A DNA stretch of 45,699 bases from an uncultured Lachnospiraceae bacterium (GCA_944382125.1 CALWMV010000008.1:1-45699), one strand, 5' to 3'; positions 8,573 through 16,879 are shown, numbered from the stretch's first letter. Numbers and translations: made by a program. Notes: generated by a model from the letters alone, not told the origin.

Positions 8573-8601
8573 TTGACACATCCAAAGCAGAAGACTATAC
8601 T
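8573..8601 (+). promoter_or_regulatory. Promoter upstream of the mgtE leader
   Basis: TTGACA (8573-8578), 17 bases, then TATACT (8596-8601). This is nearly the ideal vegetative promoter. The predicted transcript start near 8608 coincides with the first bases of a terminator hairpin, so the promoter fires directly into it. Confidence 0.75.
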
Positions 8602-8605
8602 TGAG

Positions 8606-8650
8606 TGCGGACAAGGGTGCCTGTTAAGACCTTTGATCCGCATTTTTTAT
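8606..8650 (+). terminator. Terminator/attenuator at the start of the mgtE transcript
   Basis: TGCGGACAAGG (8606-8616) pairs with CCTTTGATCCGCA (8630-8642) and is followed by six T. Because the promoter at 8573 starts RNA at about 8608, most transcripts could end after roughly 40 nt unless readthrough occurs. It might also simply end upstream transcription or protect the 5' end. Confidence 0.65.
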
Positions 8651-8690
8651 CTTTTTTATTTCTAATATTCAGAAGGAAGGAGGATATACC

Positions 8691-8774
8691 ATGGAAGCAG
8701 GCAGTAACGGCACATCTGCGGACCGAAGTAAGCCAAGATGCGGGCTTGCTTTCTTTGGCATGCCCTCAGTCTGA
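8691..8774 (+). CDS. Possible 27-residue leader peptide of mgtE
   Basis: A very strong ribosome binding site (GGAAGGAGG, 8675-8685 region) is placed ideally before ATG 8691. The frame encodes 27 residues, including ADRSKPRCGLAFFGMPSV, and stops at 8772-8774. No family is recognised. Its 3' half lies inside a stem formed by GGACCGAA (8720-8727) and TTCGGTCC (8778-8785), so translating it would open that stem. Leader peptides control Mg transporters in other bacteria, but this peptide does not resemble those known. Real expression is uncertain. Confidence 0.35.
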   Translation: MEAGSNGTSADRSKPRCGLAFFGMPSV

Positions 8775-8800
8775 CATTTCGGTCCATAGCTGTGTTTTTA
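8718..8800 (+). promoter_or_regulatory. Structured mgtE leader RNA
   Basis: An outer stem GGACCGAA/TTCGGTCC (8720-8727 with 8778-8785) encloses an inner stem GCCAAGA/TCTTTGGC (8732-8738 with 8752-8759). Five T follow at 8795-8799. The inner region can also pair as AAGCC with GGGCTT, so two folds compete. The M-box magnesium riboswitch consensus was not recognised. This is a candidate cis-regulatory leader for magnesium uptake. Confidence 0.45.
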
Positions 8801-8840
8801 CTTCCTAAAGTTTTATCAAAATCGTTAGGAGGAAAAAACT

Positions 8841-10217
8841 ATGGAGAATCAGAACATCATCCTGGAGAAGACCATCTCAAAGCTCCTGGATGAAAAAAAG
8901 TACCCTACTTTAAGAGACATACTGATAACCATGAATCCCAGCGACCTTGCCGGGATATTTCAGGGGATGGAGCAGGAGCGCATACCCCTTCTTTTTCGTC
9001 TGCTGCCGAAGGAGCTGGCGGCGGAGACCTTCGTTGAGATGGACCCGGATGCCCAGGAGCTTCTGATAAAGGGATTTTCAGACAGTGAGCTCAAGGAGGT
9101 CATAGACGAGCTTTATGTGGATGATGCGGTGGATCTGGTGGAGGAGATGCCAGCCAATGTGGTAAAGCGTGTCCTGGCCCAGGCCGATCCGGATATGCGA
9201 AGGAGCATCAATGAGCTGCTTAAGTATCCGGACAATTCCGCAGGATCCATGATGACCACGGAGTATGTGACCCTGAGGCCTGAGATGACGGTGGAGGAAA
9301 GCATACTCCGCATACGCCGCACCGGAGTCGATAAGGAGACCATATATACCTGCTATGTGACCGAGGACGGAAGGCTCACAGGCCTTGTTACCGTCAAGGA
9401 CCTGCTCCTTGCGAAGGATGATGAGGAGCTTGTGAAGGATATAATGGAGCAAAATGTGATCTCCGTCAGCACCTCGACCGATCAGGAGGAGGTGGCAGGA
9501 ATGTTTGCAAAGTATAATTTCCTGGCATTTCCTGTGGTGGATAATGATGACAGGCTCGTGGGCATCGTAACGGTAGATGATGCCATTGACGTAATGCAGG
9601 AGGAGACCACCGAGGATATGGAGATCATGGGTGGTATGTCTCCTTCGGAAAAGAGCTACAGGAGGTCCACTGTGCTGGATCTTTTCAGACAGCGCATACC
9701 CTGGCTGCTGCTCCTGATGATATCTGCCACATTTACAGGGATGATAATCACGAGCTTTGAGACAGCCCTGGCTGCCCAGGTGGCGCTTACGGCCTTCATC
9801 CCCATGCTGATGGATACAGGAGGAAACTCGGGCTCCCAGTCCTCAGTTACCGTGATAAGGGCCATCTCCCTTGGAGAACTCAAATTCAGGGATATGCCCA
9901 TGGTCATATGGAAGGAGATAAGGACTGCTGTGCTTTGCGGAGCTGTACTTGCCCTGGTCTGCTTTTTTAAGATCATGCTGGTGGACAGGCTGCTCCTCGG
10001 CAATGACGGCATAACCACGACGGTGGCCCTGGTGGTATGCATCACCCTGGTCATAACCGTATTTCTGGCAAAGACCGTGGGAGCTATACTGCCTCTTACG
10101 GCAAAGCAGCTGGGCTTTGATCCTGCAGTCATGTCAAGTCCCTTCCTGACTACCATAGTGGACGCCCTTTCCCTGCTTGTGTATTTTGGAACCGCAAGGC
10201 TTCTGCTGGGGATATGA
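8841..10217 (+). CDS. mgtE: Magnesium transporter MgtE
   Basis: 458 residues with the full MgtE layout: an N-terminal superhelical domain (about 1-130, with DAVDLVEEMPANVVKRVL), a CBS pair (about 135-255, with SAGSMMTTEYV and GIVTVDDAIDVM) and a five-helix membrane domain (about 280-458) carrying TGGNSGSQSS, the conserved pore-side motif. MgtE is a gated Mg2+ channel of the plasma membrane; the cytosolic domains bind Mg2+ and close it when Mg2+ is plentiful. AGGAGG precedes ATG 8841. It is preceded by a promoter, an early terminator and a structured leader with a possible small peptide, so expression is probably controlled after initiation. Confidence 0.95.
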   Translation: MENQNIILEKTISKLLDEKKYPTLRDILITMNPSDLAGIFQGMEQERIPLLFRLLPKELAAETFVEMDPDAQELLIKGFSDSELKEVIDELYVDDAVDLVEEMPANVVKRVLAQADPDMRRSINELLKYPDNSAGSMMTTEYVTLRPEMTVEESILRIRRTGVDKETIYTCYVTEDGRLTGLVTVKDLLLAKDDEELVKDIMEQNVISVSTSTDQEEVAGMFAKYNFLAFPVVDNDDRLVGIVTVDDAIDVMQEETTEDMEIMGGMSPSEKSYRRSTVLDLFRQRIPWLLLLMISATFTGMIITSFETALAAQVALTAFIPMLMDTGGNSGSQSSVTVIRAISLGELKFRDMPMVIWKEIRTAVLCGAVLALVCFFKIMLVDRLLLGNDGITTTVALVVCITLVITVFLAKTVGAILPLTAKQLGFDPAVMSSPFLTTIVDALSLLVYFGTARLLLGI

Positions 10218-10222
10218 TGCTG

Positions 10223-10366
10223 AGACCCTGACCTTTGGATGGCTGTTTTCCTATGAAAGAGGAACTGCCCAGGGTCTATACAGGCAGAACTGATAAAAAA
10301 TCTAAATCGGTATTTTTATTATCAGGATATTCCTGTATAATAAGACTTATTTTATCAGCAGGAGGA
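10223..10366 (+). promoter_or_regulatory. Hairpin after mgtE and promoter element for the MetE-like gene
   Basis: AGACCCTG (10223-10230) pairs with CAGGGTCT (10270-10277), with a weaker inner stem. No U-run follows directly, so it is a doubtful terminator of mgtE. Further on, TATAAT at 10335-10340 is a perfect -10 box without a convincing -35, followed by GGAGG (10360-10364) just before ATG 10370. Confidence 0.45.
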
Positions 10367-10369
10367 TAC

Positions 10370-11488
10370 ATGATGAGCAGCTTATACACACCTTCTCGTT
10401 ATGATTATGTCGGAAGCTTTTTAAGGCCCCAGTGGCTCCTTGATGCAAGGGCAAAGAGGGCAGCCGGAAAGATGGGAGATGACGAGCTAAAGGAGCTTGA
10501 GGACAAGGCCATCACAGAGCTTATAGGAAAGCTCAAGGGCATAGGCTACCATGTCATAACAGACGGAGAGTTCAGACGCAACAGCTGGCACCTTGATTTT
10601 ATGTGGGGCTTCAATGGGGTGAGCCACAGGCCTACCAAGATGGGACTTCGCTTCCACGATGAGGCTGCCATGCTGGATGATACCTACCTTTCCGGAAGGA
10701 TCTCCGTGGATAAGCATCCCTTCATAGAGCACTATAAGTTCGTGAAGTCCTTTGAGGATGAGCATACAGTTGCAAAGCAGACCATACCCGCTCCCGCTCA
10801 GTTCCTTGAGCAGATGATCCTTCCTGCCAATAAGGAGAGTACGGGAAAGTATTACGCAAGTACCGAAGAGCTGATGGAGGACATAGCTGCTGCCTATAAG
10901 AAGGTCATTGCTGATCTTTATGAGGCAGGCTGCCGCAATATCCAGTTCGACGACTGCTCCTGGGGCTTCATGGTTGATCCGAAGGCCCTTAAGGTATTTG
11001 CAGTGGATGAAAAGGGCCTTGAGGCCATAAAGGAGCAGCTCCTTACAGTCAACAACATGGCTATCGAGGACAAGCCTGAGGACCTCAGGATCAATACCCA
11101 TATCTGCAGGGGCAATTTCCACTCCACCTGGGCAAGTGCCGGCGGATATGACTCTGTGGCAGGACTTCTTTTCGGAAAGGAAAATGTCAACGCCTATTAT
11201 CTTGAGTATGATGATGAGCGCTCCGGAGGCTTTGAGCCCCTTAAGCAGGTAAGCGGCGATAAGAAGGTGGTACTTGGCCTTGTTACCTCAAAGCGTCCTG
11301 AGCTTGAGGATAAGAAGTATATCAAGTCCCGCATCATGAAGGCCTCTGAGTATCTGCCCCTTGACAGGCTTTGTCTGAGCCCTCAGTGCGGATTTGCATC
11401 CTGTGAGTGCGGAAACAAGCTTACTGAGGAGGAGCAGTGGAACAAGCTGAGACTTGTTAAGGAGATCGCTGAGGAGGTCTGGGGCTGA
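10370..11488 (+). CDS. MetE-like cobalamin-independent methionine synthase family protein (YxjG type)
   Basis: About 372 residues, corresponding to the catalytic C-terminal half of MetE and to stand-alone relatives such as YxjG/YxjH. It starts YDYVGSFLRP; the zinc site can be read as His and Cys in NTHICRGNF, a glutamate near YYLEYDDE and Cys in SPQCGFAS. The family moves a methyl group to a thiol; which methyl donor and acceptor this form uses is not known, although homocysteine is likely. An open frame extends upstream to 10235, but GCAGGAGGATAC sits right before ATGATG at 10370, so that start is chosen. It has its own -10 box at 10335. Confidence 0.85.
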   Translation: MMSSLYTPSRYDYVGSFLRPQWLLDARAKRAAGKMGDDELKELEDKAITELIGKLKGIGYHVITDGEFRRNSWHLDFMWGFNGVSHRPTKMGLRFHDEAAMLDDTYLSGRISVDKHPFIEHYKFVKSFEDEHTVAKQTIPAPAQFLEQMILPANKESTGKYYASTEELMEDIAAAYKKVIADLYEAGCRNIQFDDCSWGFMVDPKALKVFAVDEKGLEAIKEQLLTVNNMAIEDKPEDLRINTHICRGNFHSTWASAGGYDSVAGLLFGKENVNAYYLEYDDERSGGFEPLKQVSGDKKVVLGLVTSKRPELEDKKYIKSRIMKASEYLPLDRLCLSPQCGFASCECGNKLTEEEQWNKLRLVKEIAEEVWG

Positions 11489-11496
11489 TTCAGCAC

Positions 11497-11525
11497 TTGA
11501 CTACTTTAGCTGACAGTAGTATACT
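11497..11525 (+). promoter_or_regulatory. Promoter of the AbgB-like gene
   Basis: TTGACT (11497-11502), 17 bases, TATACT (11520-11525). RNA should start near 11532, about 28 nt before the terminator hairpin at 11560. The layout matches that in front of mgtE. Confidence 0.7.
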
Positions 11526-11559
11526 TTGCATTGTTGTTAAAAAATAAAAATACCGTAGA

Positions 11560-11603
11560 CGGATGCCAAAGGCGGCGAATGCTTTTTTGGCATCCGCTTT
11601 TTT
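11560..11603 (+). terminator. Terminator/attenuator in the AbgB-like gene leader
   Basis: CGGATGCCAAA (11560-11570) pairs perfectly with TTTGGCATCCG (11586-11596), followed by six T. It stands between the promoter at 11497 and ATG 11645. Transcripts would be about 70 nt unless polymerase reads through, so it may act as an attenuator or yield a small RNA. Confidence 0.8.
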
Positions 11604-11644
11604 ATATCCAAAAGGATATGGATATGCGGAGATCAGGAGGGAGA

Positions 11645-13087
11645 ATGAGCTTTAAAACTGAGGCGATCAGGGAGATAGATGAGAAAAAGGACCTGATCTG
11701 CGGAATCAGTGACAGCATCTGGGATCACCCGGAGCTTGGCTATCATGAGGATCACGCAGCAAGGACATATATCGACGCTTTCAGGGCCGAGGGCTTTGAG
11801 GTAGAGGAGGACCTGAAGGGTATCCCTACCGCTTTCATGGCAAGCTACGGGCATGGGAGACCGATCATCGGACTTCTTGCCGAGTTTGATGCCCTGGACG
11901 GACTTTCTCAGGAAGCAGACTTAAGGGAGAAGAAGCCCGTATGCGAGGGCGGAGCTGGACATGGCTGCGGCCATAATCTTCTGGGAGCGGCGGTATTTGC
12001 TTCAGCCCTTGCGGTAAAGAAGTATCTGGAGCTTTCAAAGTGTGAAGGCACCATCAGATTTTACGGCTGCCCTGCAGAGGAGGGAGGAGCCGGAAAGGGC
12101 TTCCTGTCAAGGGACGGAGCCTTTGATGATCTGGATGCAGCCCTTACTTGGCATCCCGGAGATATCAATGCCGTATCCATGGGAAGCACCCTTGCCAATT
12201 ATCAGATATGCTATCATTTTACGGGCAAGTCCTCCCATGCAGGCATATCTCCGGAGCTTGGACGAAGCGCTCTGGATGCCTGTGAGCTCATGAATGTGGG
12301 AGTGCAGTTCTTAAGGGAGCATGTATCGACCCAGTGCAGGATACATTATGCGATACTCAATTCCGGAGGCAGGGCTCCCGGAGTGGTACAGGCCAATGCA
12401 GACGTGCTTTACCTGATGAGAGCCCCGGACCTTAAGGAAGCAAAGGACCTTCGCGAGAGAGTGGATGATATAGCCAGAGGAGCTGCCCTCATGACCAGCA
12501 CAAAGGTCGATATAGAATTTATCAAGGCATGCTCCAATACCCTCCCGAACAGGACCCTAAGTGAAGTCCTTCAGAAGAACATGGATGAGCTTGGAGCTCC
12601 GAAGTTCGATGATGAAGACAGGGCTTATGCGGAAAGCTTCCGTGCTACCATGGATAATAAGAGCACGGCTTATTATAAGATGCTTGTGGGAGATGTCCCG
12701 GATAAGGATAAGAGAGAGGAACTCCTGAAAGAAGCAGATGCACCGCTTCATGAGATGGTCATGCCTCTTTCTCCTGTGGAGAGGAGCTCAGCAGCATCCT
12801 CGGATGTGGGAGATGTGAGCGTGGTATGTCCCACAGCCCAGATAAGCATGGCCACGATGCCGAATGGCACTGCAATGCACTCCTGGCAGGAGGTGGCAGT
12901 GGGAAAGAGCCCCCTTGCAAAGAAGGGTATGCTTCAGGCGGGAAGGATCATAGCCGGAGCGGCTATGGACCTCTTCGCAGATCCTGATAAGGTTAAAGAA
13001 GCTAAAGCTGAGATGGAGGAGAGGACCGGAGGGGCAGGGTTTGAATCTCCGATACCGAAGGATGTAAAGCCTCCGATGAACCGCTGA
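11645..13087 (+). CDS. M20 amidohydrolase, AbgB-like (aminobenzoyl-glutamate utilisation type)
   Basis: About 480 residues, the length of AbgB, one subunit of p-aminobenzoyl-glutamate hydrolase. Motifs of the M20D amidohydrolases are present: HPELGYHE near the start, LLAEFDAL, GAGHGCGHN (metal-binding Cys/His), CPAEEGGAGK and SSHAGISPE. The frame is open from 11531, but AGGAGGGAGA lies just before ATG 11645 and the upstream part is the terminator region, so 11645 is the start. The partner AbgA and the transporter AbgT are absent; a DASS carrier follows instead. It likely cleaves an N-acyl amino acid or small peptide in the cytoplasm. Confidence 0.85.
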   Translation: MSFKTEAIREIDEKKDLICGISDSIWDHPELGYHEDHAARTYIDAFRAEGFEVEEDLKGIPTAFMASYGHGRPIIGLLAEFDALDGLSQEADLREKKPVCEGGAGHGCGHNLLGAAVFASALAVKKYLELSKCEGTIRFYGCPAEEGGAGKGFLSRDGAFDDLDAALTWHPGDINAVSMGSTLANYQICYHFTGKSSHAGISPELGRSALDACELMNVGVQFLREHVSTQCRIHYAILNSGGRAPGVVQANADVLYLMRAPDLKEAKDLRERVDDIARGAALMTSTKVDIEFIKACSNTLPNRTLSEVLQKNMDELGAPKFDDEDRAYAESFRATMDNKSTAYYKMLVGDVPDKDKREELLKEADAPLHEMVMPLSPVERSSAASSDVGDVSVVCPTAQISMATMPNGTAMHSWQEVAVGKSPLAKKGMLQAGRIIAGAAMDLFADPDKVKEAKAEMEERTGGAGFESPIPKDVKPPMNR

Positions 13088-13316
13088 TAAGCAGGTTTTT
13101 GCCTGCCGCGCTTTGCCTCTAAAGCTTTACCTGCAAGGTTTTACTTATCGGGCATTGCAATCAGGCATTATCAATCAAGCTGGTATCATGGGCGGGCCCT
13201 TACGGGACCCTGGGTCCTGCGGGAGCCTTCTTGCCTGCCTGTGATCGCAGGCCCGGATAACAAAGCATGAATATGCTGATCCGGGCATATATAAATAAAA
13301 TGTAGGGAGATATGAT
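13088..13316. other. Structured intergenic region
   Basis: No gene is seen. Several short GC-rich hairpins are possible: GCAGGTTTTTGCCTGC near 13091, GGGACCC with GGGTCC around 13200-13216, and GCCTG with CAGGC around 13235-13252. None has a clear U-run. AGGGAG at 13304-13309 is the ribosome binding site for the permease at 13317. Confidence 0.5.
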
Positions 13317-14600
13317 ATGACGACACAGCAGATCATTTGTATAGCTATCTTTTTGATAACGCTTGTTTTCTATATGTCAAACAAGTTTCCGCTTCCTCTG
13401 GTGTCCATGACGTCCATGGTTGCACTGACCATCACTGGATGCCTGAGCCCTGAGTCGGCTCTTTCCGTTTTCTCAAACAGCTCGGCCATCATCATGGGTT
13501 CCATGTTTATCATAGCAGGCGGACTTAACCGTACTCAGATGGTGCATAAGGTGACAAACCTTGTGTATAAGGTATCAGGAGGCTCATTTACAAAGGGAAT
13601 GATAGGTTATTGTATAGCCACCCTTCTTATAGCTCAGGTGGCTCCTTCAGCCATACTGATATTCTCCATATGTTATCCCCTGGTCATCGACTTCTGCCAT
13701 AAGATGAAGGTCAGCCCCTCAAAGGCGATTTTCTCTATCGGACTTATCTCGATAGCTACGGTCACTGCCTTCCCTCTTGGATCAGGAGCTACGACCTATA
13801 TAGCAAACAATACTCTGTTTGCGACCTATGGACTTAACTATGAGTCAGGCATGTTCGATGCCTTCATAGTACGTATACCCATACTTATAATCGCAGTCCT
13901 GCTGGGAGCCTTTGTCTGCCCTAAGTTTGCAGATGACAAGGGACCACTTGTAGATGAGGCGGAGAGAAAGAAGCTTGCAGAGCGACCTCCCCTGGATCCA
14001 GTACGTGAGTTCCTCGGATACGGCATATTCGTGGCAGTTGTAATAGGCATACTGCTGTCATCATATATCGGTGTTGATACCTGGATAGTATGTATAGTAG
14101 GAGCCCTTCTGGTCATCCTTACGGGAGTCCTTTCCGAGAAGGAGGCCATGCAGGCCCTCAGCATGCCGCCTATCTTCCTGTTTGTTGCATCCCTCGGCAT
14201 AGGCAATGCCCTGGTGGCAACGGGAGCAGGAGACCTCATCTCAGGCGTAGTTACAAGCATACTTGGCGAGAATCCGAGCCACCTCTTTGTTTATACCGTA
14301 TTCTGGCTCGTGGGCTTCGTAGTTACCCAGTTCATGTCCAACATGGCCCTTTATCAGACTCTGGTTCCCGTAGCGCTCCTTACCTGTGCTGCATATAACT
14401 GGAATCCCATCGGTCTTGTAAATATGCTTTTTGCAGCCTGCTGGGTATCCTATCTGACACCCTTCTCGACCGTTGCAGTTCCTCTTATGATGTCTGTCGG
14501 CGGATATACCCAGAAGGATCTTCTTAAGATAGGCTGGCTGCCCGCCCTTGTGACCACGGCAGTCATGATCCCCTGGTGCTATTTCATGTTCCCGCTTTAA
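13317..14600 (+). CDS. DASS/SLC13-type anion permease
   Basis: 427 residues with around eleven membrane segments. The sequence has SNSSAIIMGSMFIIAGGLNR in the first half and TQFMSNMALYQTLVPVAL plus SYLTPFSTVAVPLMMS in the second. This doubled S-N-x-A/T and (T/S)PF arrangement is typical of divalent anion:sodium symporters (SLC13) and the wider ion transporter superfamily. These take up dicarboxylates, sulfate or related acids. Its place after an AbgB-like hydrolase suggests that it may import the acidic amide the hydrolase uses, although the known partner of AbgB is AbgT. AGGGAG precedes the ATG. Confidence 0.85.
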   Translation: MTTQQIICIAIFLITLVFYMSNKFPLPLVSMTSMVALTITGCLSPESALSVFSNSSAIIMGSMFIIAGGLNRTQMVHKVTNLVYKVSGGSFTKGMIGYCIATLLIAQVAPSAILIFSICYPLVIDFCHKMKVSPSKAIFSIGLISIATVTAFPLGSGATTYIANNTLFATYGLNYESGMFDAFIVRIPILIIAVLLGAFVCPKFADDKGPLVDEAERKKLAERPPLDPVREFLGYGIFVAVVIGILLSSYIGVDTWIVCIVGALLVILTGVLSEKEAMQALSMPPIFLFVASLGIGNALVATGAGDLISGVVTSILGENPSHLFVYTVFWLVGFVVTQFMSNMALYQTLVPVALLTCAAYNWNPIGLVNMLFAACWVSYLTPFSTVAVPLMMSVGGYTQKDLLKIGWLPALVTTAVMIPWCYFMFPL

Positions 14601-14622
14601 AAAGAAGGAACTATGCAGTATA

Positions 14623-14666
14623 ATTCAAAAGTCATGTGCTCCACCCGGAGTGCATGGCTTTTGAAT
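14623..14666 (+). terminator. Long hairpin after the DASS permease
   Basis: ATTCAAAAGTCATGTGCTCC (14623-14642) pairs over its whole length with the segment at 14647-14666, using a few G-U pairs and a 4-nt loop. There is no immediate U-run on the + side. It can end or stabilise the mRNA from either direction. Confidence 0.55.
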
Positions 14667-14718
14667 GTCCTGACCTTTTGGAATACGCTTCAGCTTTATT
14701 TTTGCATTCATGGAAATA

Positions 14719-14793
14719 AGACCTGTCAAAGCTGCTGACGAAGGATATCGCGAAGCGGCAGTCCGAGTCGGCAGGCTTTGCAGGTCTTTTGCT
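14719..14793 (+). repeat. Intergenic hairpin repeat, copy B
   Basis: The outer stem GACCTG-CAAAGC-TGCTGA pairs with TCGGCA-GGCTTTG-CAGGTC. The inner stem GGAT/GTCC (14743-14746 with 14761-14764) keeps pairing by G-U where the other copies have GGAC, and CGC faces GCG around a GAA loop. It ends CAGGTCTTTTGCT, the same terminator-like end as copy E. Confidence 0.8.
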
Positions 14794-14815
14794 GAAAATT
14801 AAAAAGGAAAGATAG

Positions 14816-16048
14816 ATGAAAGAAGGAAGAAAAACTTATTATGGCTGGCTCATCGTGCTGTACGGGGCACTGGTCATGTCAACGCTTCATTATACCTGCT
14901 TCAACAGCTTCGGACTGTTTGTGGTGCCCGTGACGGAGGGACTGGGCATAAGCAGGGCAGCATTTTCCCTGACCATGACCGTGGGTTCCATAGCGAGCGT
15001 TATCGCTTCGCCCCTTACCGGTGACCTGCTGGCTTATAAAAATGTCAAAAAATACATGTTCTTCGGTATACTGATATCAGGCATATCCGTATTTCTCGAG
15101 GGCTTTGCTTCATCAGTGTATCAGCTGTATTTTCTGACCCTGGTGCTTCAGCTGGCCTCCAACTTTGCCCTGGCCCTGCCTTTTTCAATACTGATGCTTC
15201 GATGGTTCCGCGGCAGGAGCTCCTTTGCCATAAGCATCATCTTTGTGGGAGTGAGCCTGGGAGGCTTGTTCTGGTCTTCGCCGATCACCGCCCTCATAGA
15301 GGCTGAAGGATGGAGGATGGCTTACAGGGTCATAGGCCTCGTTATCATGCTCATAGTGGCTCCGCTGTGTCTTCTGATAGTAAGGAATTATCCCGAGGGA
15401 GAGGAGAAAAGCGTCGAGAATGCGGCTCACAGGGCTTCAAAGTCCCAGAAGCCAAAGTTTGATAAGGCCCTTTATAAGGAAAAGCGTTTCTGGCTCCTTA
15501 CGGCAGGACTGTTTTTCAATTCCTTTGCCTGTGTGGCCCTTTATCATATACCGGCCTTTATCCAGTCCCTTGGATATACGGCAGCCTTTGCGGCCATGAT
15601 GGTGTCCTTTTACAGTTTCATCAATATATTTTCAAAGGTTGGCATGGGCATGCTCTTTGATAAGCTTGGACTTAAGGCAGGAGTATTGCTTGGAGTTTTC
15701 GGTACCCTGGGCTGCTATGTATTTATGTTCATAGCTTCAGGTATCCCTTCAGTGCCCATGATAGCCGTTTTTTCCTTCCTTTTCGGCATTGGCCTTGCGA
15801 CCCAGAGTATCTTCATGCCCTCCCTTGTAAGCGGGGTATACGGCCAGGAAAAGTACAGCACCATATACGGCAGGATATCGGTATTTACACTGATGGCAAG
15901 TGCCATATCGAATCCGATCATTTCCTCTGTCTATGACGTTACAAAGAGCTACCGCATAGCCTGGATGATCTGTATAGTCATAGCTCTGCTCTGCGGTATA
16001 TGTCTGCTTATGGCCTGCAGGGAACGGAGCGATCCGGGGCAGAAATAA
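14816..16048 (+). CDS. MFS transporter (oxalate/formate antiporter-like)
   Basis: 410 residues with twelve predicted membrane segments and a cytoplasmic loop around 195-220. The start YYGWLIVLYGALVMSTLHY, followed by FGLFVVPVTEGLGISRAAFS, is typical of the OFA and monocarboxylate branch of the major facilitator superfamily. These move organic acids by exchange or proton symport; the substrate is unknown. AAAGGAAAG precedes ATG 14816. It is separated from the DASS permease by a long hairpin and repeat B, so it may be transcribed separately, but no clean promoter is visible. Confidence 0.85.
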   Translation: MKEGRKTYYGWLIVLYGALVMSTLHYTCFNSFGLFVVPVTEGLGISRAAFSLTMTVGSIASVIASPLTGDLLAYKNVKKYMFFGILISGISVFLEGFASSVYQLYFLTLVLQLASNFALALPFSILMLRWFRGRSSFAISIIFVGVSLGGLFWSSPITALIEAEGWRMAYRVIGLVIMLIVAPLCLLIVRNYPEGEEKSVENAAHRASKSQKPKFDKALYKEKRFWLLTAGLFFNSFACVALYHIPAFIQSLGYTAAFAAMMVSFYSFINIFSKVGMGMLFDKLGLKAGVLLGVFGTLGCYVFMFIASGIPSVPMIAVFSFLFGIGLATQSIFMPSLVSGVYGQEKYSTIYGRISVFTLMASAISNPIISSVYDVTKSYRIAWMICIVIALLCGICLLMACRERSDPGQK

Positions 16049-16184
16049 TTTTACTATCAGGCTCTTGACATCGGGTGTACAATATAGTTGAAAAGTAAAT
16101 ATAGGTACTTAACAGACCTGTTTGCCGCATTTAGCTACAGCAAATTTGAAGGCCGCTAAGTTCAGTTTAAGGAGGAAAAGTTAA

Positions 16185-16787
16185 ATGAATACTTTGAAAG
16201 CTGAAAAAAGAGACTTATCGGTAAAGGCTAAAAGGCTCAGAAGAGAAGGATATGTTACAGGCAACATATTCGGAAAAGAGATCGAAGGCTCCATCCCCAT
16301 AAAGATGGATAAGCTTGAGGCTCAGAAGTTCCTGAAGACCAACATGAAGGGAAGCAGAGCAGCCCTTATGGTTGACGGTCAGAACTATGATGTGCTTATC
16401 AAGGAGATCGATTATGATTCAATGAAGAATCAGATCAATGAGATCGATTTTCAGGCTCTTGTAAGCGGTGAGGCGGTACATTCCGTAGCAGAGGTCATCC
16501 TTATCAATCATGACAAGATCCAGAGCGGAGTGCTTCAGCAGCATCTCAGCGAGATATCCTATAAGGCCCTGCCTTCATCCCTTGTGGAGAAGGTGGAGAT
16601 AGACGTGGGAGATATGAAGATCGGTGACTGCATAAAGGTAGCAGACCTTCCGATAGCTTCAGACAAGGATGTGACCCTTGGCGTGGATCCCGAGGAGATA
16701 GTGGTTACGCTTTCTGCTCCTCATAATGCAGAGATCCCTGAGGCAGAGACAGAGGAAGCTGTGGAGACCGAAGAGACTGAGAAGTAA
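16185..16787 (+). CDS. rplY: Ribosomal protein L25 / general stress protein Ctc
   Basis: 200 residues. The N-terminal L25 domain (about 1-90) binds 5S rRNA; the C-terminal TL5/Ctc domain (about 95-180) includes PSSLVEKVEIDVGDMKIGD and DLPIASDKDV. An acidic tail rich in Glu ends the protein. This two-domain form is the Gram-positive Ctc type, part of the large ribosomal subunit and often stress-induced. A TTGACA at 16065 lies upstream, but no -10 at proper spacing was found. AAGGAGG precedes the ATG. A strong terminator follows at 16812-16862. Confidence 0.93.
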   Translation: MNTLKAEKRDLSVKAKRLRREGYVTGNIFGKEIEGSIPIKMDKLEAQKFLKTNMKGSRAALMVDGQNYDVLIKEIDYDSMKNQINEIDFQALVSGEAVHSVAEVILINHDKIQSGVLQQHLSEISYKALPSSLVEKVEIDVGDMKIGDCIKVADLPIASDKDVTLGVDPEEIVVTLSAPHNAEIPEAETEEAVETEETEK

Positions 16788-16811
16788 GCTTCATAGATAT
16801 GTAAATGTAAA

Positions 16812-16862
16812 AAAACAGCAGAGATGCTTATCCGGAAAGGATAGCTTCTCTGCTGTTTGTTT
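16812..16862. terminator. Bidirectional terminator between rplY and hlyIII
   Basis: AAACAGCAGAG (16813-16823) pairs with CTCTGCTGTTT (16848-16858), with an inner stem GCTTATCC/GGATAGC. A-rich and T-rich flanks on both sides allow termination of both converging genes. Confidence 0.9.
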
Positions 16863-16879
16863 TCTCCTAAGTAAAGTGA

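Noticed and set aside
8605..8808. 67-residue frame starting in the mgtE leader
   Set aside because: It runs through the terminator hairpin and its start has no ribosome binding site; the 8691 frame is the better candidate.
8488..8840. M-box magnesium riboswitch before mgtE
   Set aside because: The conserved M-box words were not found on reading the region; only a different set of hairpins is present.
10235..10369. N-terminal extension of the MetE-like protein
   Set aside because: The extension covers the hairpin and -10 region; the ribosome binding site sits before ATG 10370.
13088..13150. A sixth degenerate copy of the hairpin repeat
   Set aside because: It shares GC-rich words such as GCGGCAGG on the minus strand but cannot be folded into the same plan.
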